The notes beneath the pieces were generated by a model, which worked only from the letters and a program-made list of their open reading frames with translations, searched no databases and had not been told where the DNA came from. A stretch of 39,258 nt of DNA from Gammaproteobacteria bacterium (lineage in GTDB: Bacteria > Pseudomonadota > Gammaproteobacteria > Steroidobacterales > Steroidobacteraceae). The position numbers were made by a program, and so were the translations under genes. Below are positions 1-8,906 of the stretch, one piece after another. The stretch spans positions 1 through 39,258 of the forward strand of contig JAQGOG010000031.1 of assembly GCA_028293765.1 (NCBI GenBank). Direction: 5' to 3'. Position 1 is the first letter of the stretch; every line of letters starts with the position of its first letter.

Positions 1-2016
1 GATCGCTCGGTGCTCGAGGACGTCACGCAGTACCTCACCGACCAGTACTTCAGCCGCGGCAAATACGGCGTGAAAGTCGATACGCACGTGGAGGAGGAAT
101 CCGGCAACCGCGTGAAGATCAAGATCGAGATCCAGGAAGGCAAGCGCGCCAAGATCCGCCAGATCAACCTCGTGGGCAATACGAAATTCAAGCAGAAGGA
201 CGTCCTCGAGGGCTTCGAGCTGAAGACCCCCAACTGGCTCTCCTGGTACAAGCAGGACGACCGCTACTCCCGCGAATCCCTGCAGGGCGACCTGGAGAAG
301 CTGCGCAACTTCTATATGGATCGCGGCTACGCGAACTTCCAGGTCGACTCGACCCAGGTGGCCATTGCGCCGGAGAAGGAAGACATCTTCATCACGCTGA
401 ACGTGCAGGAGGGCGAGGTCTTCAAGCTGTCCTCGGTGAAGCTCGCCGGCACGTTCGTGGTCCCGCAGCAGGAGCTCGAGAGACTGCTGGTCGTGCAGCC
501 GGGCCAGATCTTCAACCGCAAGCTCATCACGACCACCCAGGAGCTGATCCAGAACCGGCTCGGCCGCGACGGCTACGCTTTCGCGAAGGTCGAGCCGGTG
601 CCGACCCCAAACAACCTCACTCACGAGATCTCACTCACATTCTTCGTGGATCCGGGCAACCGAGTGTATGTGCGCAACATCACCTTTTCGGGCACGAGGA
701 AGATCAACGACGAGGTGCTCCGCCGGGAGCTGCGCCAGCTCGAGGGCGGATGGCTGTCAAACACGTCCCTGGAGCGCTCCAAACAGCGCATTCAGCGCCT
801 GCCCTTCGTGAAGAACGTGTCTCCCGAGACCACGCCGGTGCCCGGTTCTCCCGATATGGTGGATGTGGACTTCAAGGTGGAGGACGGTCCCAGCTCCCAG
901 CTGGGAGGCGGGATAGGTTACTCCGGGTCTCAGGGCATCATGCTGAACGGCAGCTTCGTCGACGCGAACGCGCTCGGAACGGGTGAGCGCGTAGCCATCG
1001 AGCTGAACGCCGGAAAATACAGCAAGGTGTATAGCCTTTCGCACACGGATCCCTATGCCACGGTCGACGGCGTGAGCCGCACGCTGAATCTGTCCTATGC
1101 GGATGTGAGCCGGCTCACTTCGACGTATTCCACCTTTTCCACGAAGACCTATCTCGCCGGTATCGACTTCGGCTATCCGATCAGCGAATGGCAGACGATC
1201 CACTTCGGCAGCTCGGTCCAGCACGCCGAGCTCGCGACGGCGACATACAGCTCGGACCAGCTTCAATACTGGGTGAGCCATAACGGTGCCTCCTACTTCA
1301 GAAGTGTCGGCACCGACTACGTCCTGGGTACGCGCATCGACAGCGTCGATCTCTCCGCCGGCTGGAGCTATGACAGCCGCAACCGGACGCTTTTCCCGAC
1401 AGCCGGCGTGGCGCACCGCCTTCAGGTGACGGCCGCGGTCCCCGGGAGCGATGTCGGGTACATGACTGCGACCTACCAGTATGAACAGTATTTCCGCGTT
1501 CCCTACGTGCCGCTGCTGAGCGCAATTCCTTTCAGCCTGAACACGCACGTGAGCTACGGCACGGCTCTCGGCAACACGACGTCGCTGCCGCCAAATCGGA
1601 ATTTCTTCCTGGGCGGCCCGGATTCCGTGCGCGGTTTCCGCGAAGGCACGCTCGGTCCCCGCGACTCCCTCGGCAACCCGTATGGAGGGGACGCCGCGCT
1701 ATCCGGGCAGGCTGAGGCAATTCTGCCGTTACCCAAAAAGTTCTCCGACGCCGCCCGACTGAGCCTGTTCTTCGATTTCGGCCAGGCCTTCTACCTGGGC
1801 AACACCGCGTTCAAGGACGCGGCGGGCTTTCGCACCAACTACGGATTCGACCTGCACCAGCTGCGCACCTCGACCGGCATCAGCGTGCAGTGGCTCGCGC
1901 CGCTCGGCCTGTTCCGCTTCAGTCTGGCAATGCCTCTCAACTATCAAAGCGGTGACTGGAAGCATTACGGCGACCAAACCGAGATCTTCCAGTTCTCCAT
2001 CGGTAATTCGTTTTGA
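1..2016 (+). CDS. bamA: BamA outer-membrane protein assembly factor, 5' end cut by window
   Basis: BamA is the Omp85-family core of the BAM complex, which folds and inserts beta-barrel proteins into the outer membrane. The frame is open from base 1, so the gene begins upstream; signal peptide and the start of POTRA1 are missing. About 670 residues remain against roughly 800 for a full protein. Visible parts are the following POTRA domains (for example the segment with IRQINLVGN near residue 45 and DRGYANFQVDSTQV near residue 105) and a C-terminal 16-strand barrel. The barrel carries the diagnostic loop-6 motif VRGF in GPDSVRGFREGTLGP, and the chain ends in the Phe expected of a barrel beta-signal (FQFSIGNSF). 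Much of the POTRA region lines up with E. coli BamA from memory. A lipoprotein gene follows 37 bp downstream on the same strand. Identification is firm; only the 5' end is unknown. Confidence 0.96.
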   Translation, partial: DRSVLEDVTQYLTDQYFSRGKYGVKVDTHVEEESGNRVKIKIEIQEGKRAKIRQINLVGNTKFKQKDVLEGFELKTPNWLSWYKQDDRYSRESLQGDLEKLRNFYMDRGYANFQVDSTQVAIAPEKEDIFITLNVQEGEVFKLSSVKLAGTFVVPQQELERLLVVQPGQIFNRKLITTTQELIQNRLGRDGYAFAKVEPVPTPNNLTHEISLTFFVDPGNRVYVRNITFSGTRKINDEVLRRELRQLEGGWLSNTSLERSKQRIQRLPFVKNVSPETTPVPGSPDMVDVDFKVEDGPSSQLGGGIGYSGSQGIMLNGSFVDANALGTGERVAIELNAGKYSKVYSLSHTDPYATVDGVSRTLNLSYADVSRLTSTYSTFSTKTYLAGIDFGYPISEWQTIHFGSSVQHAELATATYSSDQLQYWVSHNGASYFRSVGTDYVLGTRIDSVDLSAGWSYDSRNRTLFPTAGVAHRLQVTAAVPGSDVGYMTATYQYEQYFRVPYVPLLSAIPFSLNTHVSYGTALGNTTSLPPNRNFFLGGPDSVRGFREGTLGPRDSLGNPYGGDAALSGQAEAILPLPKKFSDAARLSLFFDFGQAFYLGNTAFKDAAGFRTNYGFDLHQLRTSTGISVQWLAPLGLFRFSLAMPLNYQSGDWKHYGDQTEIFQFSIGNSF

Positions 2017-2053
2017 GTTCGCAACTCGACATCGACACAGCGGGAAACACTTC

Positions 2054-3355
2054 ATGAGAACCTACTCGTCCTACCTCCTCGGCCCATTGGCGGCGCTGAC
2101 CGTTCTGACGCTCAGCAGCTGCGGGAACAGCACCAATCAGGCGCAGCTTCGTGTTCTGAACGTGAGCACGGGCTACCCGTCGCTCGACCTTTACGTCAAC
2201 GACGGTACTACCAGCACCGATACCAGCGAGCTGCAGGCCGTGCCTTACGAGACCGCCAGCGACTATAAATCTCTGAATTCAGCCACGTACACCGTCAAAT
2301 TCAAGGTGAACGGCTTGACGGACACGCTCGCGACCCTCAGCGGCGAGAAGCTCGCGGACCAAACGCACACGACCTATATAGCCTTCGGCTCGAGCGGCAA
2401 CTTCGGGGATCTGAAGATCAGTGAAGACGTGGGCGATCCGGCCACCGGCAATTCCCTGGTGACGGTATTCAACACGGCCGAAGCGGGATCGCTGGATGTG
2501 TATCTGACGGACCCCTCGGCTTCGCTCAGCAACGCGTCGCCGACTTTCAGCACTGTCCCATCCGGCTCCGCGTCCTCCGCCACGACCATCCAACCCGGCA
2601 CCTACCGCTTGCGCGTCACTGCGGCCGGCGACAAAACCGACTTGCGCCTCGACGTGCCGAGCATCACTTTCGCCGACCAGAAGGTCTCATCCCTGATCCT
2701 CACCTCCACACAGGGCGGCATGCTGGTCAACGCGATGTACCTGCCGCAGCAGGGCACTCTGACCGCGTACAAGAATACCCAGGCCCGCGTGCGCGCTGCC
2801 GTCGGCATCGCCGACGGTACGACGGTCACCGCCAGCATCGGCGGGCTTGCCGTGCTAAACAACTCCACGGTGGGGATCATTGGTAGCTCCTATGGGCAAA
2901 TCACCGCGGGGAGTGAGCCTATCACCCTTAGCGTGGATGGTAATCCCGTTACGATCGCGAATCAGACACTCAATGCGGGCGGAGATTACACCCTGCTCGT
3001 ATGGAGCAACGCCAACGGCACACAGACGAGCCTGATCACCGACGATAATCATGTCCCCACCATCAGCACCCAGGTAAAACTGCGGCTGCTCAACGGCATG
3101 TCGGCACTTGGCGCCCCCATTACCCTCACGGCCAACTTCTCGCCGGTGGCTGAAGGCGTCGCGGTTGGACAGGCGTCCGCTCCCGGCCAAGTCGACAGTG
3201 GCACCAACTACGAGCTGGATGTCAGCGACGCGACGAACGGCGCCAGTCTGCTGAGCAAAACCACCGTCACGCTGAACGCGGGTTATGTCTACACCCTGTT
3301 CCTTTCGGGCGGCGGTACCGCGGCGGTCACCGCATCCCTGCACAGGGATCGCTGA
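2054..3355 (+). CDS. DUF4397-type lipoprotein
   Basis: Predicted 433-residue lipoprotein. The chosen ATG gives a signal peptide with a lipobox ending LSSC (cysteine near residue 22), so the mature protein should be lipid-anchored. The remainder is Ser/Thr/Gly-rich beta sequence with repeated units of the type LRVLNVSTGYPSLDLYVND, followed by similar units (SLVTVFNTAEAGSLDVYLTD, and VKLRLLNGMSALG near residue 340). This is the pattern of DUF4397 immunoglobulin-like repeats. An in-frame extension reaches into the end of bamA but lacks a signal peptide, so the ATG at 2054 is preferred; only a weak GGGAA lies upstream. It follows bamA closely and may be co-transcribed. It ends just before a strong hairpin shared with a convergent kinase gene. 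Its role is unknown; the family is common in cell-surface proteins. Confidence 0.8.
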   Translation: MRTYSSYLLGPLAALTVLTLSSCGNSTNQAQLRVLNVSTGYPSLDLYVNDGTTSTDTSELQAVPYETASDYKSLNSATYTVKFKVNGLTDTLATLSGEKLADQTHTTYIAFGSSGNFGDLKISEDVGDPATGNSLVTVFNTAEAGSLDVYLTDPSASLSNASPTFSTVPSGSASSATTIQPGTYRLRVTAAGDKTDLRLDVPSITFADQKVSSLILTSTQGGMLVNAMYLPQQGTLTAYKNTQARVRAAVGIADGTTVTASIGGLAVLNNSTVGIIGSSYGQITAGSEPITLSVDGNPVTIANQTLNAGGDYTLLVWSNANGTQTSLITDDNHVPTISTQVKLRLLNGMSALGAPITLTANFSPVAEGVAVGQASAPGQVDSGTNYELDVSDATNGASLLSKTTVTLNAGYVYTLFLSGGGTAAVTASLHRDR

Positions 3356-3371
3356 GAGCGGAAGCGCTCAC

Positions 3372-3413
3372 GCACACGATGCCACCGGCGGACCGAGCCG
3401 GTGCATCGTGTGC
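3372..3413. terminator. Strong hairpin between convergent genes
   Basis: Left arm GCACACGATG (3372-3381), one bulged C, then CACCGGC (3383-3389) pairs with GCCGGTG (3397-3403) and CATCGTGTGC (3404-3413), leaving a 7-nt loop. This gives 17 base pairs with a single bulge. It lies between the stop of the lipoprotein gene (+) and the stop of the kinase gene (-), the usual place for a bidirectional terminator. There is no clear T-tract on either side, so termination efficiency is unknown. Confidence 0.7.
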
Positions 3414-3433
3414 AATGCCGACCCGCCGCGGGC

Positions 3434-4168
3434 TCATCCCGCGGCCAGGGTCACGATAACGAGAAGCCCGCCTTCGGGGCGGTTCATGAGCTTGACGGCG
3501 CCGCCGTGCGCGCGAGCGATTCTGTCGACCACGGCGAGGCCGAGTCCCGTGCCGGGCTTGCCGTGGGCCGCATGTTCGCGAGCGAAAGGCTTGATGAGTG
3601 CATCGGGACTGACAGTCCGAATGCCGGGGCCTCGATCCGCGACGGTCACGACTACGTGGGCACCGGCCCGGCTCGTCGCGACCTCCACTTCCTTTTCACC
3701 GTAGCGCAAACCGTTGTCCACCAGATTCGTGATCAGCCGCACGACCGCCACTTCGCGCAACTCCGGCAGCCCTACCTGCCCAAGCACGCTGCGGACGTCG
3801 TGGCCCGACAACCGGTAGCGTGCGCAGATCCGGGCAACGATGGCATTGAGATCGCAGCGCTGCGGGGCTTCTTCCGCTTCGCTACGAGCGAACTCGAGAA
3901 ACTGAGCCAGCATCGCGTTGACCTCTTCGATGTCATTGACCATCGCGGCGGCGCGTGCGGCGGCCAGCTCGTTCAGGCTCAACTCGACATTCAGCCGAAG
4001 GCGCACGAGCCGCGCACGCACATCATGAGCGATCCCGGCCAGCAGCAGCCGGCGCTCGGCATCGAGTGTCTGGAGGCTGTCGCTCATCTGGTTGAAACTC
4101 CGCCTGAGCTCCTGAACTTGCGCCGCTCCCTCGAGCGCGAGCCCCGCAGGGATTTCGCCGCGACTCAT
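3434..4168 (-). CDS. EnvZ-like sensor histidine kinase lacking the sensor and membrane domains
   Basis: This 244-residue protein aligns with the cytoplasmic half of EnvZ: the end of a HAMP domain (residues 1-35), the dimerisation/phosphoacceptor helix with His48 (GIAHDVRARLVRL), the N box (NLVDNGLRYG, about 148-157), the G1 box (DRGPGI, 178-183) and the G2 box (GTGLGLAV, about 206-213). No transmembrane segment is present, whereas EnvZ proteins are about 450 residues with two. The start is fixed by an ATGA overlap with the upstream ompR-like gene, so the missing half is not hidden in the window. The H box is also unusual: the typical HDLRTPLTR reads HDVRARLVR, losing the conserved Thr and Pro. 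The ATP-binding motifs look intact. It may be a cytosolic kinase, or one acting with another sensor; loss of normal phosphatase control is a possible inference. Confidence 0.85.
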   Translation of the reverse strand: MSRGEIPAGLALEGAAQVQELRRSFNQMSDSLQTLDAERRLLLAGIAHDVRARLVRLRLNVELSLNELAAARAAAMVNDIEEVNAMLAQFLEFARSEAEEAPQRCDLNAIVARICARYRLSGHDVRSVLGQVGLPELREVAVVRLITNLVDNGLRYGEKEVEVATSRAGAHVVVTVADRGPGIRTVSPDALIKPFAREHAAHGKPGTGLGLAVVDRIARAHGGAVKLMNRPEGGLLVIVTLAAG

Positions 4169-4881
4169 TTTGGACTCCCCTCTGGAACGAAGACGTATCC
4201 CAAGCCCCAGACAGTCTGGATATAACGCGGCGTCGACACGTCAGTCTCTATGAGGCGGCGCAGACGCGAGACCTGGATATCCATGCTGCGATCCGAGGAT
4301 ACGAAGCTGCGGCGACGCGCGAGCCTGAAGAGGCGTTCACGCGACAGCGGTTGCAGGGGATGACGGACGAGCGCCTCCAGAACGGCAAACTCTCCCCGCG
4401 TCAGCGTGACAACCCGGCGATCCCTCGTGAAAATATGCCGGGCAGTGTCGAGCTCGAACGGCCCGAAGCGGTACACCAACGCCGGTTGGGTGGGAGTGCC
4501 TGGCTCGACAAGCGCCCCGTTCCGGCGCAGCACCGCACTGATTCTCGCGAGCAGTTCCCGCGGATCGAAGGGCTTCACTACGTAATCGTCGGCACCACTT
4601 TCCAGGCCTACGATTCGGTCGATGGCCTCGCCTTTGCCGGTCAACATGATGATGGGGACATTGGCACCGCTCGCGCGCAGACGCGCGCAGATCGACAAGC
4701 CCCCCTCACCCGGAAGCACGAGATCCAGCAACACCAAACTGACACAGTCGCGGGACACAACATCGACGGCCTGCTGGCCGCTGCCGAGAGTACTGACCTC
4801 GAACCCGTGCCGCACCAGGAACTCTTCGAGCAGCGCCCGTGCGTGCAGGTCGTCCTCGACTATGAGAATTCGCGCGCGCAT
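4165..4881 (-). CDS. ompR: OmpR-family response regulator, likely OmpR orthologue
   Basis: A 238-residue DNA-binding response regulator. The receiver domain (about 1-120) has the acidic pocket ED(D) at 9-11, the phospho-acceptor Asp53 (LLDLVLPGEGG), Thr82 and Lys104 (VVKPFDPREL). The winged-helix output domain (about 140-235) contains LTRGEFAVLEALVRHP and ends with YIQTVWGLGYVFVPEG, a stretch almost identical to E. coli OmpR. It overlaps the kinase gene downstream by an ATGA junction, so the pair is translationally coupled. It is transcribed away from baeS across a 498-bp intergenic region. In enterics OmpR controls porin genes; here the partner kinase lacks its membrane half, so the input signal is unclear. 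Confidence 0.9.
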   Translation of the reverse strand: MRARILIVEDDLHARALLEEFLVRHGFEVSTLGSGQQAVDVVSRDCVSLVLLDLVLPGEGGLSICARLRASGANVPIIMLTGKGEAIDRIVGLESGADDYVVKPFDPRELLARISAVLRRNGALVEPGTPTQPALVYRFGPFELDTARHIFTRDRRVVTLTRGEFAVLEALVRHPLQPLSRERLFRLARRRSFVSSDRSMDIQVSRLRRLIETDVSTPRYIQTVWGLGYVFVPEGSPK

Positions 4882-5379
4882 TGCCTGCCCTCTCCCAGTA
4901 TCGAAGACCTGTTGGACAGTCTTGCGTTCCCGAGAGTTCCGCCGTCGTCGCGCGACCCGGCGTTTCGCGAATCAACATACAACACGATACCAATCGCCGC
5001 GAGGCGCACCGCCGCGGACCGCATGCATGTCAGAAGTAAATCCTGACGCCGGCGCGCTACGTGATACCCATCGTGTCGTAGAAGAGCGGATTGATGCGGC
5101 GCTACCGTCGACCACGTCCACGCGGCCGACGACGATCGGGTGCCGTTGCGCCACAGGCAATTGGAGATGGTAGGTAGGGATTGTGGAGATAAGTGGGAGA
5201 ATCTGTGGAAGCGATGCCGACCTGGCGAGGCCCGCCCGCCGGTCCCCGCACCCTGCCGCCGCCTCGGTGCGCATCCTCTTTGGAACCATCCGCAAGTCGA
5301 GCCGGTCTATGCAGGCTCCGGCAGACGCTCACGACCGGGCACGATACAAATTTTTACATTCCTTGCTCGACGCAGACGC
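4882..5379. promoter_or_regulatory. Divergent intergenic region between ompR and baeS
   Basis: No gene is recognised in these 498 bp. The region must carry the promoters of ompR (-) and baeS (+). The most conspicuous element is a purine-rich stretch at 5163-5213 in which GGAGA or close variants start at 5163, 5185, 5196 and 5207, that is at multiples of 11 bp. OmpR-family regulators bind direct repeats with about one helical turn spacing, so this is a candidate regulator site. A short AT-rich patch (5345-5361) just upstream of baeS contains TACATT, a possible -10. No clean -35 was found for it. Confidence 0.4.
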
Positions 5380-6801
5380 ATGCAACTCGGACTCAGGTCC
5401 AAGCTGTTCTTTGCGTTGCTCGCCACGATCCTGGTAGCCGTAGTCGCCACCACCATTGCCGTCCGCATCAGCTTCGTCAGCGGCTTTCTCGGCTACCTCA
5501 ATGAACAGGAGATCGAGCGCATCCAGAGCATGCTGCCCTTGCTGGCCGCCGCCTATGAACAGAATGGCGACTGGAACTTCCTGCGCGAGGCCCCGTTCGC
5601 CTGGTTGGAACTGGTCAGGGGCTCGCCTGCTGGCGCGCGTCCGCGCGATGGGCTGGGGCGCTTCCGCGGGCTACCGCCCTTTCGAGGCCCCTTCCCGATT
5701 TCCGAATCGGACCTGACCGGCGTGAACCTGCGCGTAACACTCCTCGATGCCCAGCACCGCTTCGTGATCGGCAATCCGCGCTTGAGCGCGGACGTGCCCA
5801 CGCGCCCTATCATCGTGAATGGCAAGGTGGTCGGCTGGCTCGCGGTCCTGCCGTTCCAGCGGGTCACGACCGGCGCGGCCATCCACCTGCAGGATCGACA
5901 GCTGGCGTCGGTCTGGATCATAGGTGTCGGCGCCGTGCTGCTCGCTGCCCTCGCGGCCGTACTGCTCACTCACCGCCTGCTGCGGCCGATCAGGCGGATA
6001 GCGGAGGCCACTCACCGGCTTGCCGCCGGCCACTACGCAACCCGGCTCACAGCGGCGTCGCACGATGAGATCGGCCGCCTGGCCAACGACTTCAACCGGC
6101 TGGCGTTCGCGCTCGAAAGGAATGAGCGAATGCGGCGCGCGTTCATGGCAGATGTGTCCCATGAGCTGCGCACGCCGCTCACCGTTCTGCGCGGCGAGCT
6201 CGAAGCGTTCGAAGACGGCGTACGCATACTGACCCAGGAAGGCGTCAAGTCATTGCAGACCGAGGTAACGACCCTGGGTAAGCTGGTCAATGATCTCTAC
6301 GAGCTCTCGCTTGCGGACATCGGCGCCCTGGCTTATCGAATGGCAGACGTAGACATCGCGGCGGTTCTACGTCTCAGGTTGAGAGGGTTTCACGAGCGCC
6401 TCGCGGAACGCCGCATCTCAGTGGAGTCGGACGTCCAAGCGGCGGAGCTCATCGTCAACGCCGACGCGACTCGCATTCAACAGCTCTTCAGCAACCTGAT
6501 GGAGAACTCCATCCGCTATACGAACGGCGGCGGCCGCTGGCACGTCGCCTGTCGTCGTGAGGACACCCGGGTGCTGATCGATCTGCAGGATTCGGAGCCG
6601 GGAGTGCCGGCCGAGCTATTGACGCGACTTTTCGAACGCTTTTATCGCGTCGATGCTTCACGCAACCGGCAAAGTGGCGGCGCCGGGCTTGGGCTTGCCA
6701 TCTGCAAAAGCATCGTCGAGGCCCACGGCGGCACCATCACCGCCCGGGAATCGCCTTTGGGAGGTTTATGGATCCGCGTTGCGCTGCCGACAGCGAAGTA
6801 A
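5380..6801 (+). CDS. baeS: BaeS envelope-stress sensor histidine kinase
   Basis: A 473-residue membrane kinase closely resembling E. coli BaeS along its whole length. TM1 (about 8-29) is followed by AVRISF and a periplasmic domain with NGDWNFLRE (62-70) and [11 protein letters not shown] (142-152). TM2 lies at about 178-197, then HAMP and the H box [20 protein letters not shown] with phospho-acceptor His261. The N box centres on Asn376 ([10 protein letters not shown]), G1 on Asp404, and G2 on GGAGLGLAI (433-441). A longer in-frame extension exists, but the ATG at 5380 reproduces the family N-terminus ([11 protein letters not shown]). baeR overlaps its 3' end by 34 bp. BaeS senses envelope damage and toxic compounds and phosphorylates BaeR. 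Confidence 0.93.
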   Translation: MQLGLRSKLFFALLATILVAVVATTIAVRISFVSGFLGYLNEQEIERIQSMLPLLAAAYEQNGDWNFLREAPFAWLELVRGSPAGARPRDGLGRFRGLPPFRGPFPISESDLTGVNLRVTLLDAQHRFVIGNPRLSADVPTRPIIVNGKVVGWLAVLPFQRVTTGAAIHLQDRQLASVWIIGVGAVLLAALAAVLLTHRLLRPIRRIAEATHRLAAGHYATRLTAASHDEIGRLANDFNRLAFALERNERMRRAFMADVSHELRTPLTVLRGELEAFEDGVRILTQEGVKSLQTEVTTLGKLVNDLYELSLADIGALAYRMADVDIAAVLRLRLRGFHERLAERRISVESDVQAAELIVNADATRIQQLFSNLMENSIRYTNGGGRWHVACRREDTRVLIDLQDSEPGVPAELLTRLFERFYRVDASRNRQSGGAGLGLAICKSIVEAHGGTITARESPLGGLWIRVALPTAK

Positions 6802-7499
6802 CTACCGTGCTGGCCGGTCACCACGAAGCCAGAATCCTGGTCGCCGAAGACGAGCCGAAGCTGGCCGCGCTCCTGTGTGACTATCTCGCTGCTTCGGGCT
6901 ACGCGGCGAGTTGGATCGTGGACGGCCGCGCGGTCGTGTCCGCGGTCAGAGCGGATCCGCCGGACCTGATCGTTCTCGACTTGATGCTGCCGTACCGTGA
7001 CGGACTGGATATCTGCCGCGAGCTGCGGACATTCACGGCCTTGCCGCTCATCATGGTCACCGCGCGCGTTGATGAGATAGACCGTCTGCTCGGGCTCGAG
7101 CTCGGAGCGGACGACTACATCTGCAAGCCATTCAGTCCGCGAGAAGTGGTAGCACGAGTGAAGGCGATCCTGCGTCGCACGAGCGTGCATTCGGTACCGA
7201 ACGGCACGCTCGGCCTGTCTATCGATGAAGTGCGGCATATGGCGAGCTTCGATGGCAGGCCGCTGGATCTCACGCCGGTCGAATTCCGGCTACTTAGAAC
7301 GTTGGCAGCGGCGCCGGGCCGCGTATTCTCCCGCGCGCAACTGCTCGACAAGCTGTATTCCGACTATCGCGTCGTGACCGATCGCACCGTCGACAGCCAT
7401 ATCAAGAACCTGCGTCGCAAACTGCAGCGGCCAGGTACCCATCGCGAGCTGATCGAGTCCGTGTACGGCGTCGGTTACAGGCTCAACCGGTGCCCGTGA
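6768..7499 (+). CDS. baeR: BaeR response regulator
   Basis: A 243-residue OmpR-family regulator matching BaeR. The receiver domain has ED at 27-28, phospho-acceptor Asp71 ([13 protein letters not shown]), Thr98 and Lys120 ([12 protein letters not shown]). The output domain contains [11 protein letters not shown] and the highly BaeR-like [20 protein letters not shown], ending VYGVGYRL. The ATG at 6768 is preferred because GGGAGG lies 5-6 bases upstream, even though this overlaps baeS by 34 bp; a GTG at 6807, just after the baeS stop, has a poorer ribosome site. BaeR drives efflux and periplasmic chaperone genes such as spy in E. coli. A Spy-like gene lies convergently next to it. Confidence 0.93.
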   Translation: MDPRCAADSEVTTVLAGHHEARILVAEDEPKLAALLCDYLAASGYAASWIVDGRAVVSAVRADPPDLIVLDLMLPYRDGLDICRELRTFTALPLIMVTARVDEIDRLLGLELGADDYICKPFSPREVVARVKAILRRTSVHSVPNGTLGLSIDEVRHMASFDGRPLDLTPVEFRLLRTLAAAPGRVFSRAQLLDKLYSDYRVVTDRTVDSHIKNLRRKLQRPGTHRELIESVYGVGYRLNRCP

Positions 7500-7530
7500 C
7501 GGCGACGCGGCGCCAGTGGCCACGGTCAGT

Positions 7531-7926
7531 CTACTTCGCAGGTGGCGATGGTGCGGGCTCGTCGCCCGGTCCGTGGTGGTGCCGGTGCTCGTTTTCGAAC
7601 TGCTTGAACCGTTGCATCTGTTCGGCCGTCAGCACACCGTTCAGCTGCTTCTGCAGGTCCTGCTCCAGTTCCTGCATTTTGGTGCGCCTGAGTGCCAAAG
7701 TCACTTCCTGGCCCGAGGCTTTGAACTGCGCGCGGTCCGCATCGCGCTTGACGCGCTCGGCTGCAAAAATCTGTTTGACTCGACCCTTCTGCGTCTCGCT
7801 CAGATTCAGATCGCGCGCGAGCTCCTCGACGTGTGATCCGTGGTGTGGCGCCCCAGGAGGTGCTTGTGCAGTGGCAGCTTGGCTGGCCAGAAGCGAAGTG
7901 ACAAGAACGAACATCGCGCGCTTCAA
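7531..7926 (-). CDS. Spy/CpxP-family periplasmic protein
   Basis: A 131-residue exported protein with a signal peptide (MKRAMFVLV... cleaved near ATA-QA at about 20). The mature part is helical and charged and has two LTxxQ-type segments, LNLSETQKGRVKQIF (about 41-55) and GVLTAEQMQRF (near 97). This is the signature of the Spy/CpxP ATP-independent chaperone family. The C-terminus is His/Pro-rich (EHRHHHGPGDEP), which could bind metal. The chosen start is TTG at 7926, because GAGGAG sits 6 bases upstream and it supplies the Lys-Arg n-region; an ATG at 7914 would remove it. In E. coli spy is a BaeR target, and the convergent position beside baeSR supports the same link here. Confidence 0.82.
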   Translation of the reverse strand: MKRAMFVLVTSLLASQAATAQAPPGAPHHGSHVEELARDLNLSETQKGRVKQIFAAERVKRDADRAQFKASGQEVTLALRRTKMQELEQDLQKQLNGVLTAEQMQRFKQFENEHRHHHGPGDEPAPSPPAK

Positions 7927-8032
7927 AGAAGACTCCTCGGCGAGTTAGAGCGGCCGGCGCCGCCGAAGCCGGTAATTGCTGGACGTCGGCGGTACCCTAA
8001 TTCACGAGCCGCGCTGCGGTTGTAAACAAATG

Positions 8033-8902
8033 TCATCCACCATCGAGTATCCGTTTGGCCCACCTGATGTTGGCATAGTCGATCATCATGCCGCGAAACT
8101 CCACGGCCCCGCGTCCTAGTGCTTCCGATTCCCGGAACGCTTCGATCAGCTTGCGTGCCCGGTCGACCTCTGCGGCGGTAGGTGAGAAAACCTCGTTGAT
8201 CACAGCCACCTGACGTGGATGGACGGCTACCTTGCCGCCGAATCCGTGGGTGCGCGCAATCCGGGATTCCATCTCCAGCGCCCGCAAGTCCCGCAGATTC
8301 ATGAATGCGCCGTCCAGCACCCAAGTGGCTTGTGCCGCTCGTGCGTCGCACACGAACTTGCCGCGAGCATACGTAAGCGCCTCGCCCGTAGGCGTCCACC
8401 GCCCGCCAATATCGAGCATGAAGTCGCCCTCCTCGGCACTCGCCAACGCCGCGCCGCGAATGCGCGGCCTGCTGCGCAGTATGTCAAAAAGACCGCGCAG
8501 GCCCATGCTCGTCTCGATCACAACCAGAATGCTTATCGAGTCTGGATCAAGCCCGCGATCGCGCTCGAACCTCGAAAGGTGCGCATCGACTGCTTCGACG
8601 TCCTGGACGCAAGCGACCTTCGGCAGCATGATGGCCTGCGCAGTGTGCGGCGCAAGGACTGCAAGGTCTTTATCGAGCTCGCCGCAACTTGGATGATTTA
8701 TCCGAATGAAGGTCAGAGGTCTCGACGAGCTGGCCAATTCGACCGCTACACAAGAGCGCGCGACGTCCTTGACAGCCGGAGGAACGGAGTCCTCCAGATC
8801 CAACACCAGCGCATCTGCCCCGGCGGCGGCGGCTTTCGGCAGGAAATCCTCGCGGCTTCCGGGCACGAATAGCAGGCTGCGTAAGACCGGGAGTGGCTGC
8901 AT
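8033..8902 (-). CDS. HpcH/HpaI aldolase/citrate lyase (CitE-like) family C-C lyase
   Basis: A 289-residue CitE-like TIM-barrel enzyme. Family motifs are visible: SLLFVPGSR (9-17), DLEDSVPP (35-42), FIRIN (65-69), MLPKV (92-96), metal-ligand Glu130 in VVIETSMGL, and Asp160 in SAEEGDFMLDIG. Members cleave or form C-C bonds in malyl-, citramalyl-, citryl- or beta-hydroxyacyl-CoA compounds using Mg2+. The gene starts four bases after the stop of the acyl-CoA synthetase gene; GGGGAG within the end of that gene serves as ribosome site. Co-transcription suggests that the synthetase makes a CoA thioester and this enzyme or a related step cleaves it. The substrate cannot be read from sequence. Confidence 0.85.
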   Translation of the reverse strand: MQPLPVLRSLLFVPGSREDFLPKAAAAGADALVLDLEDSVPPAVKDVARSCVAVELASSSRPLTFIRINHPSCGELDKDLAVLAPHTAQAIMLPKVACVQDVEAVDAHLSRFERDRGLDPDSISILVVIETSMGLRGLFDILRSRPRIRGAALASAEEGDFMLDIGGRWTPTGEALTYARGKFVCDARAAQATWVLDGAFMNLRDLRALEMESRIARTHGFGGKVAVHPRQVAVINEVFSPTAAEVDRARKLIEAFRESEALGRGAVEFRGMMIDYANIRWAKRILDGG

Positions 8903-8906
8903 GGTC

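Noticed and set aside
757..1548. Long minus-strand open frame (263 codons) inside bamA
   Set aside because: It lies wholly within clear bamA coding sequence, has no recognisable domain and is Arg/His-rich, as expected from the opposite strand of GC-rich genes.
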